Shown piece after piece: positions 51,745-61,196 of a stretch of 64,000 nt of DNA. Source of the DNA: Bradyrhizobium erythrophlei (GTDB taxonomy: Bacteria; Pseudomonadota; Alphaproteobacteria; Rhizobiales; Xanthobacteraceae); the NCBI RefSeq assembly GCF_900129425.1, contig NZ_LT670817.1, positions 1,550,001-1,614,000 on the forward strand, in the 5' to 3' direction. How positions within the stretch are numbered: the stretch's first letter is position 1; each line of letters starts with the position of its first letter. The position numbers and the translations under genes are program-made. Below the pieces are notes generated by a model that had not been told where the DNA came from, ran no database searches, and saw nothing but the letters and a program-made list of their open reading frames with translations.

Positions 51745-51810
51745 CTACGGCAGCATTTTGGGATTATTGTTTCGCTTTGTGGCCGCGGTACCGACTGCCC
51801 GGGAATGGCT

Positions 51811-53157
51811 CTAACTTATATAGCGGCTCTCCGGGCGTTGTAGCCCTAGATGCTGGCGAAGGCTATGGCCGGAATAGTTTGTCCGGAACAATCTGCGGCG
51901 CTGCAGTTCTGGAACAACTAGGTTGACGAAGTCGTCAAAACCACCGGGAAGATAAGACGCCTGGATAATAAAGCCGTCCGCTGCCTCCGTTGTGAGCCAT
52001 TCTTCCATCTGGTCGGCAATATGCGCCGGAGTGCCAACGACGGAATACGAACCACGCGATCCCGCGTAGCGCTCGTAAAGCTCGCGAATGCTGAGCTTTT
52101 CCTGCTGGGCTACGCTGCCCACCGTTTTCAGCCGGCTCATACTGGCTCTGGTCTTCTCAGGGATAAGATGATCCGGAATTGGCTCCTCGATCGACAAATG
52201 AGATAGATCAGCGCCACCAAGGTCAACGCTGAGGAGTTCCTTGCCGACGTCGGGATGGATCAGGGATTGCAGGTAGTCGAACTTGGCTTGCGCCTCCGAC
52301 GTGGTCGTACCAACCGTCGGATTGAGGCCGGCAAGCATCTTCAACTGCTGCGGCGCGCGACCGAATTTCGCCATGCGGCTTTTGACATCTTGATAGAACT
52401 CTCGTGCCTTTTCGATGCGTTGCTGAGAAAAAAAGATGATTTCAGCGGTCTCCGCGCCCAATTCCTTGCCGTCTTCAGATGCGCCGGCCTGAGCGATGAC
52501 CGGATAACCCTGAGGTGGACGCGCCAGATTGAGCGGGCCGCGGACCGAGAAAAAGGTTCCCTTGTGATTCAATTTATGCAACTTGCTGGCATCGAAATAG
52601 CGGTGGCCGGCGCGATCGCGCAGAAAAGCATCGTCCTCCCAGCTATCCCAAAGCCCGAGAACGACCCGAACGAATTCGCGGGCGCGTTCGTATCGTTCAG
52701 CAATATCGTAGTGTTCGTCGCGATTGAAGTTGAAACTCGCGGACGCATTCGCCGATGTGACGACATTCCATCCGGCACGGCCGCCGCTGATGTGATCGAG
52801 TGAGCCGAACAGGCGCGCGACGTTAAATGGCTCGTAGTAGCTCGTCGATGCGGTGCAGACGAGGCCGATGTGTTGGGTCACAGATGCGGTCGCGGACAAT
52901 AGCGTGATCGGCTCGAAGTGTGCCATGTATTGCGGCCACCTGCTGAGCGCCTCCATGTTGCCGTCACGCGTCGCCACGGCGTCCGCCATAAATACGAAGT
53001 CGAATTTTGCCCGCTCCGCGGTTTGCGCAAGCTTGACGAAGTAAGGAAAATTCTGCCCCGCATCGATTTGTGAATCCGGGTGGAGCCACGCGGCGATATG
53101 CTGTCCCATCGACGGGAAGTGCGCGCCCAACACGAGCTGTCGCTTTGGCTCGGGCAT
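51811..53157 (-). CDS. LLM-class FMN-dependent monooxygenase (NtaA/DszA type), 448 aa
   Basis: The bacterial luciferase fold with the NtaA/SnaA/DszA subclass pattern: ASTSYYEPFNVARLFGSLDH (about residues 101-120), then SGGRAGWNVVTS and YPVIAQAGASEDGK. LVVPELQRRRLFR closes the protein. It needs FMNH2 from a separate reductase, and none is in the window. It would oxygenate a xenobiotic or sulfur/nitrogen compound. It is the first minus-strand gene of the module after the IclR gene, which lies 104 bp upstream. Confidence 0.92.
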   Translation of the reverse strand: MPEPKRQLVLGAHFPSMGQHIAAWLHPDSQIDAGQNFPYFVKLAQTAERAKFDFVFMADAVATRDGNMEALSRWPQYMAHFEPITLLSATASVTQHIGLVCTASTSYYEPFNVARLFGSLDHISGGRAGWNVVTSANASASFNFNRDEHYDIAERYERAREFVRVVLGLWDSWEDDAFLRDRAGHRYFDASKLHKLNHKGTFFSVRGPLNLARPPQGYPVIAQAGASEDGKELGAETAEIIFFSQQRIEKAREFYQDVKSRMAKFGRAPQQLKMLAGLNPTVGTTTSEAQAKFDYLQSLIHPDVGKELLSVDLGGADLSHLSIEEPIPDHLIPEKTRASMSRLKTVGSVAQQEKLSIRELYERYAGSRGSYSVVGTPAHIADQMEEWLTTEAADGFIIQASYLPGGFDDFVNLVVPELQRRRLFRTNYSGHSLRQHLGLQRPESRYIS

Positions 53158-53261
53158 AAACTATCCTCAACTCGCGGCCCTCGAATTCGTGGGGCCCATC
53201 GCCGCGCAAGCTAGAATCGATCGCAACGGCTTGTCGAGAACGAGCGTCCACTATGTGAACA

Positions 53262-54086
53262 TTACAATTGCTGGCGAAAAACCGGGTTCTCGCTTCTCAG
53301 CATGCGAATCTTAGCGTTGATCGTGGGCAGCTCGTCGCGAAGCGTGGTGAGAATCTCCCGGCGATGCTCGGAAGTCATGCGTTGGGCGATGTTGGTCACA
53401 CTGATCGCCCCGATGCAGCGATTGTCTCTATCGCAGAGGGGAATGCCGATGCCAGAAAGGTGCGGCGGCCCGTATCCCCGGCTGTAGGCATAGCCGTTCT
53501 TGCGTGACTTCGAGAGCTGAAGCGGGAGACCCTCGGGTCTGACGTTGTGATCCCGCAAGCGGTGGGCGTTGTTCTCAATAAAGTCTGCTACTTCCTTGTC
53601 CGGCAGCGCGCCGAGTATGGCAAGGCCGGTTGCACCGACGCCCAATGGCCTCGGCATTCCGACATTCAACGGCATCGCACGAACTGGCGTCGTTCCAATT
53701 CTGCGATCGATAACGAGGGCGTCATCGCCCTGCCTGGTTGCGAGAAAGACGGTGTCACCGGTAGCAGAGGCAATTCGGGTAAGCGTGTTCTCGCAAATTT
53801 CGCGCAAGTTAAGCCGGCTTGCGGCTACCATACCAAGCCGGTGAATCTGATCGCCGAGCAAGTAACGCTTGCCATTGTCGTCGCGAATGACGAGGCTTTC
53901 TGCTGCCAGGCAGGACAATATGCGATGAATGGTGGGCCGTTCGATATCGAGCCGGTCGCAGAGGTCGACCACGCGAAGGCCGCGCGGTCCCGCCGTGCCG
54001 ATTGCTTTCAGAATATGCGATGCCCTGACGATCGCCTGCGTGCCGGAATAAGGTTTCGACGTCGCTTTCGGCTTCCGTTGGCGCAT
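53262..54086 (-). CDS. IclR-family transcriptional regulator, 274 aa
   Basis: The N-terminal winged helix is at residues about 17-75 (RASHILKAIGTAGPRGLRVV, then IERPTIHRILSCL). The effector domain has NVGMPRPLGVGATGLAILG and the typical GIGIPLCDRDNRCIGAISV. The start at 54086 (MRQRKPKA) removes 35 unlikely residues. It probably controls the LLM-ligase-thiolase operon below it and the divergent Bug gene at 54253; the effector would be an aromatic or organic acid. Confidence 0.9.
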   Translation of the reverse strand: MRQRKPKATSKPYSGTQAIVRASHILKAIGTAGPRGLRVVDLCDRLDIERPTIHRILSCLAAESLVIRDDNGKRYLLGDQIHRLGMVAASRLNLREICENTLTRIASATGDTVFLATRQGDDALVIDRRIGTTPVRAMPLNVGMPRPLGVGATGLAILGALPDKEVADFIENNAHRLRDHNVRPEGLPLQLSKSRKNGYAYSRGYGPPHLSGIGIPLCDRDNRCIGAISVTNIAQRMTSEHRREILTTLRDELPTINAKIRMLRSENPVFRQQL

Positions 54087-54252
54087 GGGCGATTTCCGCA
54101 ATTGTCGGCGGGCATTGTAGGGCCGGGTGCTAGGGAAGCAACGGGCTAGGTACAAATAGCCACATTGTGGACATCGCTCATAGACAGGCAAAGACCGCGG
54201 TTCTACGTTCTCTGATCATATTTGCGGGTCATCCCATCAGCGGAACCGAATC

Positions 54253-55248
54253 ATGTTGAGCCGAAGAAAACTGCTGTCTGCTGCCGTGGCTTCGTCGGCG
54301 TTGTCTCTCGGGCTCAGGCCTACGGGTTCCGAAGCTGCAGATGAATACCCGAACCGGTTGATCCGGCTGATCGTGGGTTACGCAACCGGCGGCAACGTTG
54401 ACGTTCCGGCCCGATTATTTGTGCCTGAGTTACAGAGAATTCTGGGCGTGCCCGTGATTATCGAAAATCGGCCGGGCGCGAGCGGCATTACGGCGGCTGA
54501 AGCTGTTGCGAGCATGGCTCCGGACGGCTACAACATCATTTGGGGAACGTCGGCCAGCCACAGCGTTTCGGTTGTCGCGATGGCGTCGCTGCCGTTCGAT
54601 CCGGTGAAGGATTTCGCCCCAATCACATTGATCAGCGAAGATCCCAACGTGATTGTCGCCAGCGAGGGCTTTCCGGCGGCCGATTCGATCGAGGCCTTTC
54701 TGGCCTATGTGAAATCTCATCCTAACACGCCGATCGGAACGTCCGGGCCGGCCACCTCAGGACGGTTTGCCGTCGAACTCATGAAGCCCAAGTTGGGCGT
54801 CGAACTGACTGTGGTCCCCTACAAGTCCACGGGACCACTGCTGACGGATCTGGCCGGAGGTCATATCCCGCTCGGAATCATGGGGGCATCGACGGCGGTG
54901 CCCTTTATCAGGGAAAAAAGCATTCGTGCGATTGCCATGACCAGCCTCCGTCGCTCGAGTGTTCTGCCTGACGTTCCCACCTTAAATGAAACGGTATCCA
55001 AGGGTTTCGACGCGGTCGCCTGGAGCGCCTTGTTTGCTCCGCCCGGGACGCCCGACGCGATCATCAACAAGATCAACGCCGCCATGAAGGAGGCGTCCGA
55101 ACTGCCGGCCATCAAGAAGTGGTTCGCGGAATCCGGGTTGGAAGTCCCCATGAGTTCGCCGGAAGAGTTGACGTCCTTCATGAAGGCCGACATCCAGAAA
55201 TGGGTGCAAGTCGCCAAAGAGAATAATCTGAAGATTGATGTGCAATAG
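54253..55248 (+). CDS. Bug-family (TctC-like) periplasmic binding protein, 331 aa
   Basis: A Tat-type N-terminus (MLSRRKLLSAAVASSALSLG) precedes the mature part starting near DEYPNRLIRLIVG. Bug hallmarks: VDVPARLFVPEL, IIENRPGASG and TAAEAVASMAPDGY. It would bind a carboxylate in the periplasm for a tripartite tricarboxylate transporter, but no TctA/TctB genes are near. It is divergent from the IclR gene and part of the 48.6-55.5 kb module. Confidence 0.9.
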   Translation: MLSRRKLLSAAVASSALSLGLRPTGSEAADEYPNRLIRLIVGYATGGNVDVPARLFVPELQRILGVPVIIENRPGASGITAAEAVASMAPDGYNIIWGTSASHSVSVVAMASLPFDPVKDFAPITLISEDPNVIVASEGFPAADSIEAFLAYVKSHPNTPIGTSGPATSGRFAVELMKPKLGVELTVVPYKSTGPLLTDLAGGHIPLGIMGASTAVPFIREKSIRAIAMTSLRRSSVLPDVPTLNETVSKGFDAVAWSALFAPPGTPDAIINKINAAMKEASELPAIKKWFAESGLEVPMSSPEELTSFMKADIQKWVQVAKENNLKIDVQ

Positions 55249-55466
55249 TTGGGCGCGGCAGAAGAGCGAGTTCGCGAACCTCAAGCTACGTTCGCACAGT
55301 GGCATGTAATTTCTGCAAAACTGGTAGTGAAGCAGGCTGTGATTTGGCGGTGCCTCGCACGCACTGAAAGCGGCTTTGTCGAAAAATCGTCGTGAGTTTC
55401 TGGCCAACGAAGCCTCTTCACACGATGGGGCCCACCGGAATTGGGTATGAAGCTATCCAGTCGCGA

Positions 55467-55616
55467 ATTGACAAGGAAAGAGTAGAAATGGAGTCGGCTC
55501 GCGAACTCGCGAACTGACAAGTTTTCATACAAATGGTCAGTTCGCTGACTGATAAGCAAATCGTCGAAACGGAGTCAGTCGGCGACTGATAAGCAAAGGC
55601 ATAAAAGCTAGTCAGT
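55467..55616. repeat. Repeat array R3
   Basis: Units start at 55467 (ATTGACAAGG), 55513 (ACTGACAAG), 55548 and 55585 (ACTGATAAGC), spaced 46, 35 and 37 bases, with GGAGTCGG/GGAGTCAGT boxes between. The last unit ends with CTAGTCAGT (55608-55616), again 23 bases after its start. It sits between two convergent Bug genes. 55249-55466 and 55617-55701 hold nothing else. Confidence 0.85.
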
Positions 55617-55701
55617 TTTGACCGGGTAAACCTCGGCGCCTACGCGCCGCTGGCGGGTGCATTGTCGCCGACAGTGTCGGCCTGGAACCCGCCGAGATAG
55701 T

Positions 55702-56694
55702 TCACTCCACCTTGATCTGAGCGTCCTGGATAACCTTAAACCAGCGTTGCTGTTCCGCCTGAACGTAGGCGCCGAATTGCGACGCGTTGTCCTGGCTCGG
55801 TGTGGCACCCTGCTGTTCCAGCAATTCCTTGGTCTTGGGTGCGTTCATAATGTCGACCGTCACCTTGTTGAGCTTCGTCACGATTTCCGGCGGGGTGCTC
55901 GTCGGCGCGAACAGCCCGAACCAGCCTTCCACTTCATAGCCCGGCACGCCCGCCTCATCGATCGTCGGTACGTTGGGGAGCAACGGTGAGCGCCGCTTCC
56001 CCGTAACGCCAAGCGCCTTGAGGTCGCCTCGCTGGATGTATGGCAGGCAGACCGGAAGATTGCAGAACATCATATCGACCCGTCCCGTGAGGAGGTCCGT
56101 CATCGGGGCGTTGCCGCCCTTGTAAGGGACGTGCAGGATTTTCGTATGCGTCATCGACTTGAACAATTCGCCGGCAAGATGTTGGCTGCCTCCGACGCCG
56201 CCGGACGCGAATGTGTAGTCGCCGCGGTTCAATTCGGCGATAAGTTCGGTCACCGAGTTTGCCTTGAGCTTGCCGGGTCCGAGCACCAGCACGTTGGGCA
56301 CCGTTGCGAGGTTGGCGATGGCGACAAAGTCTTTGCGGGCGTCGAAGCGCAGGTTTGTATGGAGAATTGGATTGACAGCGTTCGTGCTGGTCGGTCCGAC
56401 CAACAGTGTATAGCCGTCGGGAGTCGCGGCCGCCACATAGCCCGCGCCGATGTCGCCGTCCGCGCCCGGCTTGTTCTCGACAATGACGGCCTGTCCCAAC
56501 AGGGGTTGCAGACGGTCGCTAAGCACGCGTGCTGCGATGTCGGCCACGCCGCCCGGCGAGAACGGCACGACTAACGTGATGCGATGATCGGGATAGTTTT
56601 CCTGCGCCTGCAACGGCGTCGGGGAGAGACTTGGGAGTGCGCCAAGCAAGCAAGCGCTAGCGACCAGGCTGTATCGGATAGTGGGCAGGATCAT
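55702..56694 (-). CDS. Bug-family periplasmic binding protein, 330 aa
   Basis: The signal peptide MILPTIRYSLVASACLLGAL runs to LQAQE (cut near residue 31). The Bug core follows: ITLVVPFSPGGVADIAARVL, IVENKPGADGDIG, then VPYKGGNAPMTDLL. It binds an organic acid for uptake. The start at 56694 overlaps the CitE-like gene by 4 bases, so it is the last gene of the six-gene operon from 62062. No transporter membrane genes are present. Confidence 0.9.
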   Translation of the reverse strand: MILPTIRYSLVASACLLGALPSLSPTPLQAQENYPDHRITLVVPFSPGGVADIAARVLSDRLQPLLGQAVIVENKPGADGDIGAGYVAAATPDGYTLLVGPTSTNAVNPILHTNLRFDARKDFVAIANLATVPNVLVLGPGKLKANSVTELIAELNRGDYTFASGGVGGSQHLAGELFKSMTHTKILHVPYKGGNAPMTDLLTGRVDMMFCNLPVCLPYIQRGDLKALGVTGKRRSPLLPNVPTIDEAGVPGYEVEGWFGLFAPTSTPPEIVTKLNKVTVDIMNAPKTKELLEQQGATPSQDNASQFGAYVQAEQQRWFKVIQDAQIKVE

Positions 56695-57635
56695 GCTGCA
56701 CCTCCAGCGCCGGCGGTGGCGAATTCGCATAGTCGAGCATTGCGCTGCTCGATGGCGGCGTGGCGTGTGAGGACGCGCTCCGCTCTCAGAAGTACGGGAA
56801 CGTCTACCATCTTGCCATCGACGGCGAAGGAACCGCGGCCTTCGGCCTTCGCCGCATCATTGCGCGTGATCAGATCGTGAGCCGCAGCGACTTCTTCCGG
56901 CCGTGGGCTGTATTCCTCATTCAGGATCGTCACCTGCCCAGGGTGGATGCAGTTCGCGCCCTCGAATCCCATACGGCGTGAGCGGTGTATCATGTCGCGG
57001 AATTTTTGTGGGTCACCGAATTCGGCTACGCTGCCGACGAAGCCCAGCGGTATGAGGCCAGCGGCGCGCGCCGCGAACAGCGTATGCTGCTTGGGATAGA
57101 GCAGGGCCTCCGGTTCGGGTTCCATCCCGATCGACATCGCGAAATCCTCAGTGCCCAGATTGAGCGCGGCCAACCGCGGCGTTGCGCTAGCGATTTTTCG
57201 AACGTGGAAGAACGCATCCGCTGTTTCGATCATGGCGATGAAGCGGATGCGCCCGACCGGCAGGCCGCGGTTTTGTTCTAGCTTGCTCACCAACTCGTCG
57301 AGAAGCTGCAGATGAGAGGGACTGGCAACCTTGGTTACCGAGATTGCATCTACTTCTGGGCGGACACAGGCTTCGATGTCCCTTACCGCCAAGTCCAGCG
57401 GGCGGTTGATGCGCACCACGAGGTCGGCGCCGCCTCGGCGTACGCGGATGGCAGCCGTCTCGATCAACCTGCGGGCATTATCTTTTTCGGCGTCCGGCAC
57501 GCTGTCTTCGAGATCGAGGTGGATGGCGTCAGCGCCTCGGCGATGCGCGCCTTCGACGAAGCGCTCCACATTGATCGGCACGAAGAGCAGCGTGCGCCAG
57601 ACAGGAAGGTCTCGGTGGGCCGATGCTTGTGTCAT
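56691..57635 (-). CDS. CitE-like/HpcH-family acyl-CoA lyase, 314 aa
   Basis: A TIM-barrel C-C lyase of the citrate lyase beta-subunit type. It has HLDLEDSVPDAEKDNAR (Asp/Glu metal site near residue 41), VRINRPLDL, IRFIAMIETADAFF, and LGTEDFAMSIG. CitE-like single proteins cleave or hydrolyse malyl-CoA or citramalyl-CoA derivatives. It follows the CaiB-type CoA transferase by 3 bases, so the transferase could charge the acid and this enzyme cleave it. Confidence 0.88.
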   Translation of the reverse strand: MTQASAHRDLPVWRTLLFVPINVERFVEGAHRRGADAIHLDLEDSVPDAEKDNARRLIETAAIRVRRGGADLVVRINRPLDLAVRDIEACVRPEVDAISVTKVASPSHLQLLDELVSKLEQNRGLPVGRIRFIAMIETADAFFHVRKIASATPRLAALNLGTEDFAMSIGMEPEPEALLYPKQHTLFAARAAGLIPLGFVGSVAEFGDPQKFRDMIHRSRRMGFEGANCIHPGQVTILNEEYSPRPEEVAAAHDLITRNDAAKAEGRGSFAVDGKMVDVPVLLRAERVLTRHAAIEQRNARLCEFATAGAGGAA

Positions 57636-57638
57636 GTG

Positions 57639-58895
57639 CTAGCGTTCCCGGGAGGCCGTCGCGCCTTCGCGGGCAATCCCCGCGGCGAGCAGTGTTTTGT
57701 AGCGCGCATCGTCGATGCCCGCGTCGGCCAAGACTTCGCGATTGTGCTGGCCAAGTTCTGGAGCGGCGTGGCGCAGGACGCCGGGAGTGCCGGACAGGCG
57801 CGGGCTGATGTTGTGCATGGCGACAGTGCCAAGATCCTTATCTGGCGTGCGAACGAGAATCTCGCGGGCAACGATGTAGGGATCTTCGACGATTTGCGAG
57901 ATATCGTTGACCGGACCTACGGTTACGTCCGCGGCATCGAAGAAACGCAGGTTTTCCTCCAGCGTGCGCTCCCGCATAAAGCCGTCGATGACGGCTTCCA
58001 GCGCGGCGGCATTCTTGATGCGCGCGGCGTTCGTGGCATAATCTGGATGACCTATCAGATCTTCACGGCCGATCACGCGGAGCAGGCGCTCGGCCATGGC
58101 CTGCGTCGAAGCCGACAGGCAAATCCAGTGGTCGTCTCGGGTACGAAAGACATTCCGGGGTCCCGCCGTCGTGGATCGGCTGCCTGTACGCGGCCTGACT
58201 CGCCCGGTCACTTGGTAGTGCGCGGCTTGAGGCCCCAAGATCGCGAACAGCGGATCGAACAGGGGCAGATCCAGCGTCTGGCCTCGGCCGCCGTTGACCT
58301 CAACCTCGCGCAACGCAACCATCGTTGCAAAAGCGCCCGCGAGGCCGGCTACATTGTCGGCCATCTGTATGGGAGGCAGCACGGGTTCACGATCGGAGAA
58401 GCCATTCATCGATGCGTAGCCTGAGAAACCCTCGACCAGGGTGCCGAAGCCCGGCTTATGGCGGAACGGCCCTGTCTGGCCCCATCCCGAAATGCGCACC
58501 ACCACAAGACCAGGATTGGCGGCGTGCAGCACATCCGGAGCCAATCCCATTTTTTCCAGGGTATCCGGCCGGTAGTTCTCCACCAGGACATGCGCGTTAC
58601 GCACCATCGCCAGCAATGCGTCCTTGGCTTCGGCAGCTCGCAAGTCGATGCATACGCTTTTCTTGTTGCGACCGTAGACTTTCCAGTGGGTATCGACGCC
58701 ATCGGAAAGCCACGCACGCAGCGGATCGCCCTGTGGAGGCTCGACCTTAATGACGTCGGCGCCGAAATCCGCAAGACCCAAAGTAAGAATGTTGCCAGCC
58801 ACGAGGCGCGACAAGTCCAGCACTCGCACGCCGTGCAGAGGCCCACGCGCGTCCGGCTGGAATGACTTGAGGGGAAGCTTGTTCAGTTCAGGCAT
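57639..58895 (-). CDS. CaiB/BaiF (class III) CoA transferase, 418 aa
   Basis: The family opening VRVLDLSRLVAGN is followed by GADVIKVEPPQGDPLR and the CoA-binding KSVCIDLR. Further motifs are VLVENYRPDTLEKMGL (catalytic Asp region) and SGWGQTGPF. It moves CoA between two carboxylic acids. The start at 58895 (MPELNKL) overlaps the amidase stop by 8 bases. It is in operon with the CitE-like lyase. Confidence 0.92.
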   Translation of the reverse strand: MPELNKLPLKSFQPDARGPLHGVRVLDLSRLVAGNILTLGLADFGADVIKVEPPQGDPLRAWLSDGVDTHWKVYGRNKKSVCIDLRAAEAKDALLAMVRNAHVLVENYRPDTLEKMGLAPDVLHAANPGLVVVRISGWGQTGPFRHKPGFGTLVEGFSGYASMNGFSDREPVLPPIQMADNVAGLAGAFATMVALREVEVNGGRGQTLDLPLFDPLFAILGPQAAHYQVTGRVRPRTGSRSTTAGPRNVFRTRDDHWICLSASTQAMAERLLRVIGREDLIGHPDYATNAARIKNAAALEAVIDGFMRERTLEENLRFFDAADVTVGPVNDISQIVEDPYIVAREILVRTPDKDLGTVAMHNISPRLSGTPGVLRHAAPELGQHNREVLADAGIDDARYKTLLAAGIAREGATASRER

Positions 58896-60210
58896 AGAGT
58901 CCGTTGGAGGTTGTGTCAGTGGAATAATCAATGGGAAACATGCTTGCCACGGCATGAGCCACGGCTAGGACACGCAGGTCGCACCCGTGCGGACCGATCA
59001 ATTGCACGCCCACCGGCAGGCCGGAAGGGCCCCTACCAACAGGCAACGCTATCGTAGGCAAGTGCAGCAAGGTCCAGAGCGCGCCGAAGCGGGGCGAACC
59101 TGATTCATCCAGGCCGGCTTCTGCTTCGCCTTCGGTGGCAGGATACAGCAACGCGTCGAGGCCATCGAACAGAATCGCCGCGAATGATCTCGCCTCGGCC
59201 GCCTCCTGCAGCATGTGCAGATAATCCGTCATACCGATCGAGTCCGCGGCCGCCAGGCGTTCTCGCAGGCGCGGGCTAAGACGTTGGCGATGAGAGCGAT
59301 ATTCATGTGACAGCGAACGGCGCGCTTCGTAGCTTGTGATAGGGGTCTGTATCGTCAGAGCCGACTCCATGCGGCGCGGCAATTGCACCTCACGAACGCT
59401 CGCACCGGCATCCTCGAGCCTGTAGCGCACGCGCTCGACAGCTTGCAGCGACGCTGGCCGCGCGTACTGCCATTGGCTCGATACACATAGTCCAATTCGC
59501 AAATGGCCCGCGGGAGCAAGAACGGATTTCACGCCCTGTAGGCCGTGCACTAACAGCGTGGCATCAGCGACCGTGCGCGCCAGAATGCCGGCGGTGTCCT
59601 GCGACGGACTTAGCGCTTTCATTCCTGCGCTTGGAATCAGCTGAAACGTTGGCTTGTAACCGGTTACGCCGCAATAGGTCGCCGGGCGCAGGATCGAGCC
59701 AGTCGTTTGGGAGCCCAACGCAATGGGGGCCATGCCGTCGGCCACGGCGGCGGCCGAGCCGCTAGATGAGCCGCCGGGAGTGTGCGATAGCCGGTGAGGA
59801 TTGCGTGTCTTTCCCGACGTGCGCGTTGCGAATTCCTGGGTGACGGTCTTACCCAAAACGATTGCGCCCTGTTTGCGCAGTCCCGCCACGCAGGCGGCAT
59901 CCGTCGCAGGAATATGGCCCGCGTAAATTTCTGATCCGTACGACGTGGGATAATCCACGGTATCGAAGATATCCTTGACTGCGAATGGGATGCCGCGCAG
60001 CGGAGGGCCCGGCGGCTGCGCGTCGGCCTGCCGCGCACCAAAAATTGCTCGCTGCGGGTCGCACTCGGTAAACGCCTGTACATCAGGTTCACGCTCGGCG
60101 ATGCGGTCGAGATAGGCGCGGGTCAGCTGCTCCGCCGTGATCTGCGCGGTCTCAAGTGCACGCGCGGCCTCAAGGACCGTAAGGCGATGCAGCGGTGTCA
60201 AATCCGTCAC
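58888..60210 (-). CDS. Amidase-signature hydrolase, 440 aa
   Basis: The Ser-cisSer-Lys triad is visible: Lys in IPFAVKDIFDT, and the serine-rich GGSSSGSAAAVADG with the GSQTTGSILRPA nucleophile stretch. It hydrolyses an amide to an acid and ammonia; it could also be a GatA relative, but gatB/C are absent. The GTG start at 60210 makes a GTGA overlap with the Bug gene upstream. Being in operon with a CoA transferase, it may release the acid that is then activated. Confidence 0.9.
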   Translation of the reverse strand: MTDLTPLHRLTVLEAARALETAQITAEQLTRAYLDRIAEREPDVQAFTECDPQRAIFGARQADAQPPGPPLRGIPFAVKDIFDTVDYPTSYGSEIYAGHIPATDAACVAGLRKQGAIVLGKTVTQEFATRTSGKTRNPHRLSHTPGGSSSGSAAAVADGMAPIALGSQTTGSILRPATYCGVTGYKPTFQLIPSAGMKALSPSQDTAGILARTVADATLLVHGLQGVKSVLAPAGHLRIGLCVSSQWQYARPASLQAVERVRYRLEDAGASVREVQLPRRMESALTIQTPITSYEARRSLSHEYRSHRQRLSPRLRERLAAADSIGMTDYLHMLQEAAEARSFAAILFDGLDALLYPATEGEAEAGLDESGSPRFGALWTLLHLPTIALPVGRGPSGLPVGVQLIGPHGCDLRVLAVAHAVASMFPIDYSTDTTSNGLYA

Positions 60211-61196
60211 TCCAAGGTGATACCCAGTTTCACGACGGCGCTGGCCCACTTGTCGTGCTCGTTTTTGACAAAAGCCGTAAACTGATCGCGGGAAGCCGGT
60301 ATCGGTTCGGCGCCCTGCGCCAGCAACTGTTTGAGCACGTCATCCTGGCGCAAGATCTCGGTGACCTCGCGATTGAGCGTGTCGAGGATTGCGGGCCGTA
60401 CGCGGCTGGGCGCGAACAAGCCGAACCAGCCGTCCACGCTGCAGCCGGCAAGTCCCAGCTGAGCCATGGTCGGTACGTCAGGCAGCAGTGCGGACCGCTG
60501 CGTCGAGGTTACGCCGAGCGCTCGCAGCTTGCCGTTCTGAATGTAAGGTAAGCAGATCGGCAGGTTGCAGAACATGAATTGCACCCGGTTGCTTAATAGA
60601 TCGGGCAGTGCAGGGAAGCCGCCCTTGTAGGCGACGTGCGTGGCCTGTGCTCCGCCCAGCGAGGTGAAGATCGCGGCCGCCAGATGTTGCGCGCCGCCGG
60701 CCCCTCCCGACGCATAGCTGTAACTGTCCTTCTTCATTAGCGCGAGCAGGTCGTCGACGTTCCGGGCTGGTACGCTGTCGGGCACAACGAGCACGTTGGT
60801 CACGCTGGCCGCGCCGGTGATCGGCGCGAAGTCACGCAGGGGATCGAAGGTCAGGTCTTTGTACAGGCTGGGATTGATGGCGTTGGTGCTGACCGACCCC
60901 ATCAGCAGCGTATAACCGTCCGGTGCCGCCTCGGCGACGAATGCGGCACCCACATTGCCGCCCGCGCCGGGTTTGTTCTCCACCACTACCGTGCCGTGCA
61001 GGCGCGGTGCAAGATGCTGGGCAACCGTGCGGGCAAGAATATCAGTGACGCTACCGGCCGCGAAGGGCACGATCATGCGTATTGGCCTATCAGGATACTG
61101 CGAAGTCTGGGCAAGTCCGCTGGCGGGGACTGCGATCAGGGTGGCGCATCCGAGCACAATGCGGACGAGAAACCACGGCTTCTTGATCAGGTCCAT
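60207..61196 (-). CDS. Bug-family periplasmic binding protein, 329 aa
   Basis: The signal peptide is MDLIKKPWFLVRIVLGCATL to SGLAQ (cut near residue 30). The core has PIRMIVPFAAGSVTDILART, VVENKPGAGGNVG and VAYKGGFPALPDLLS. It is highly similar in layout to the 55702-56694 protein (both have FMFCNLPICLPYIQ-type segments), so the two are probably paralogues for related substrates. Its start overlaps the serine-hydrolase stop (TGATG). Confidence 0.9.
   Translation of the reverse strand: MDLIKKPWFLVRIVLGCATLIAVPASGLAQTSQYPDRPIRMIVPFAAGSVTDILARTVAQHLAPRLHGTVVVENKPGAGGNVGAAFVAEAAPDGYTLLMGSVSTNAINPSLYKDLTFDPLRDFAPITGAASVTNVLVVPDSVPARNVDDLLALMKKDSYSYASGGAGGAQHLAAAIFTSLGGAQATHVAYKGGFPALPDLLSNRVQFMFCNLPICLPYIQNGKLRALGVTSTQRSALLPDVPTMAQLGLAGCSVDGWFGLFAPSRVRPAILDTLNREVTEILRQDDVLKQLLAQGAEPIPASRDQFTAFVKNEHDKWASAVVKLGITLE

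Noticed and set aside
57312..58424. 370-aa + strand ORF
   Set aside because: Antisense shadow of the CitE-like and CoA-transferase genes, rich in His/Arg as such shadows are.
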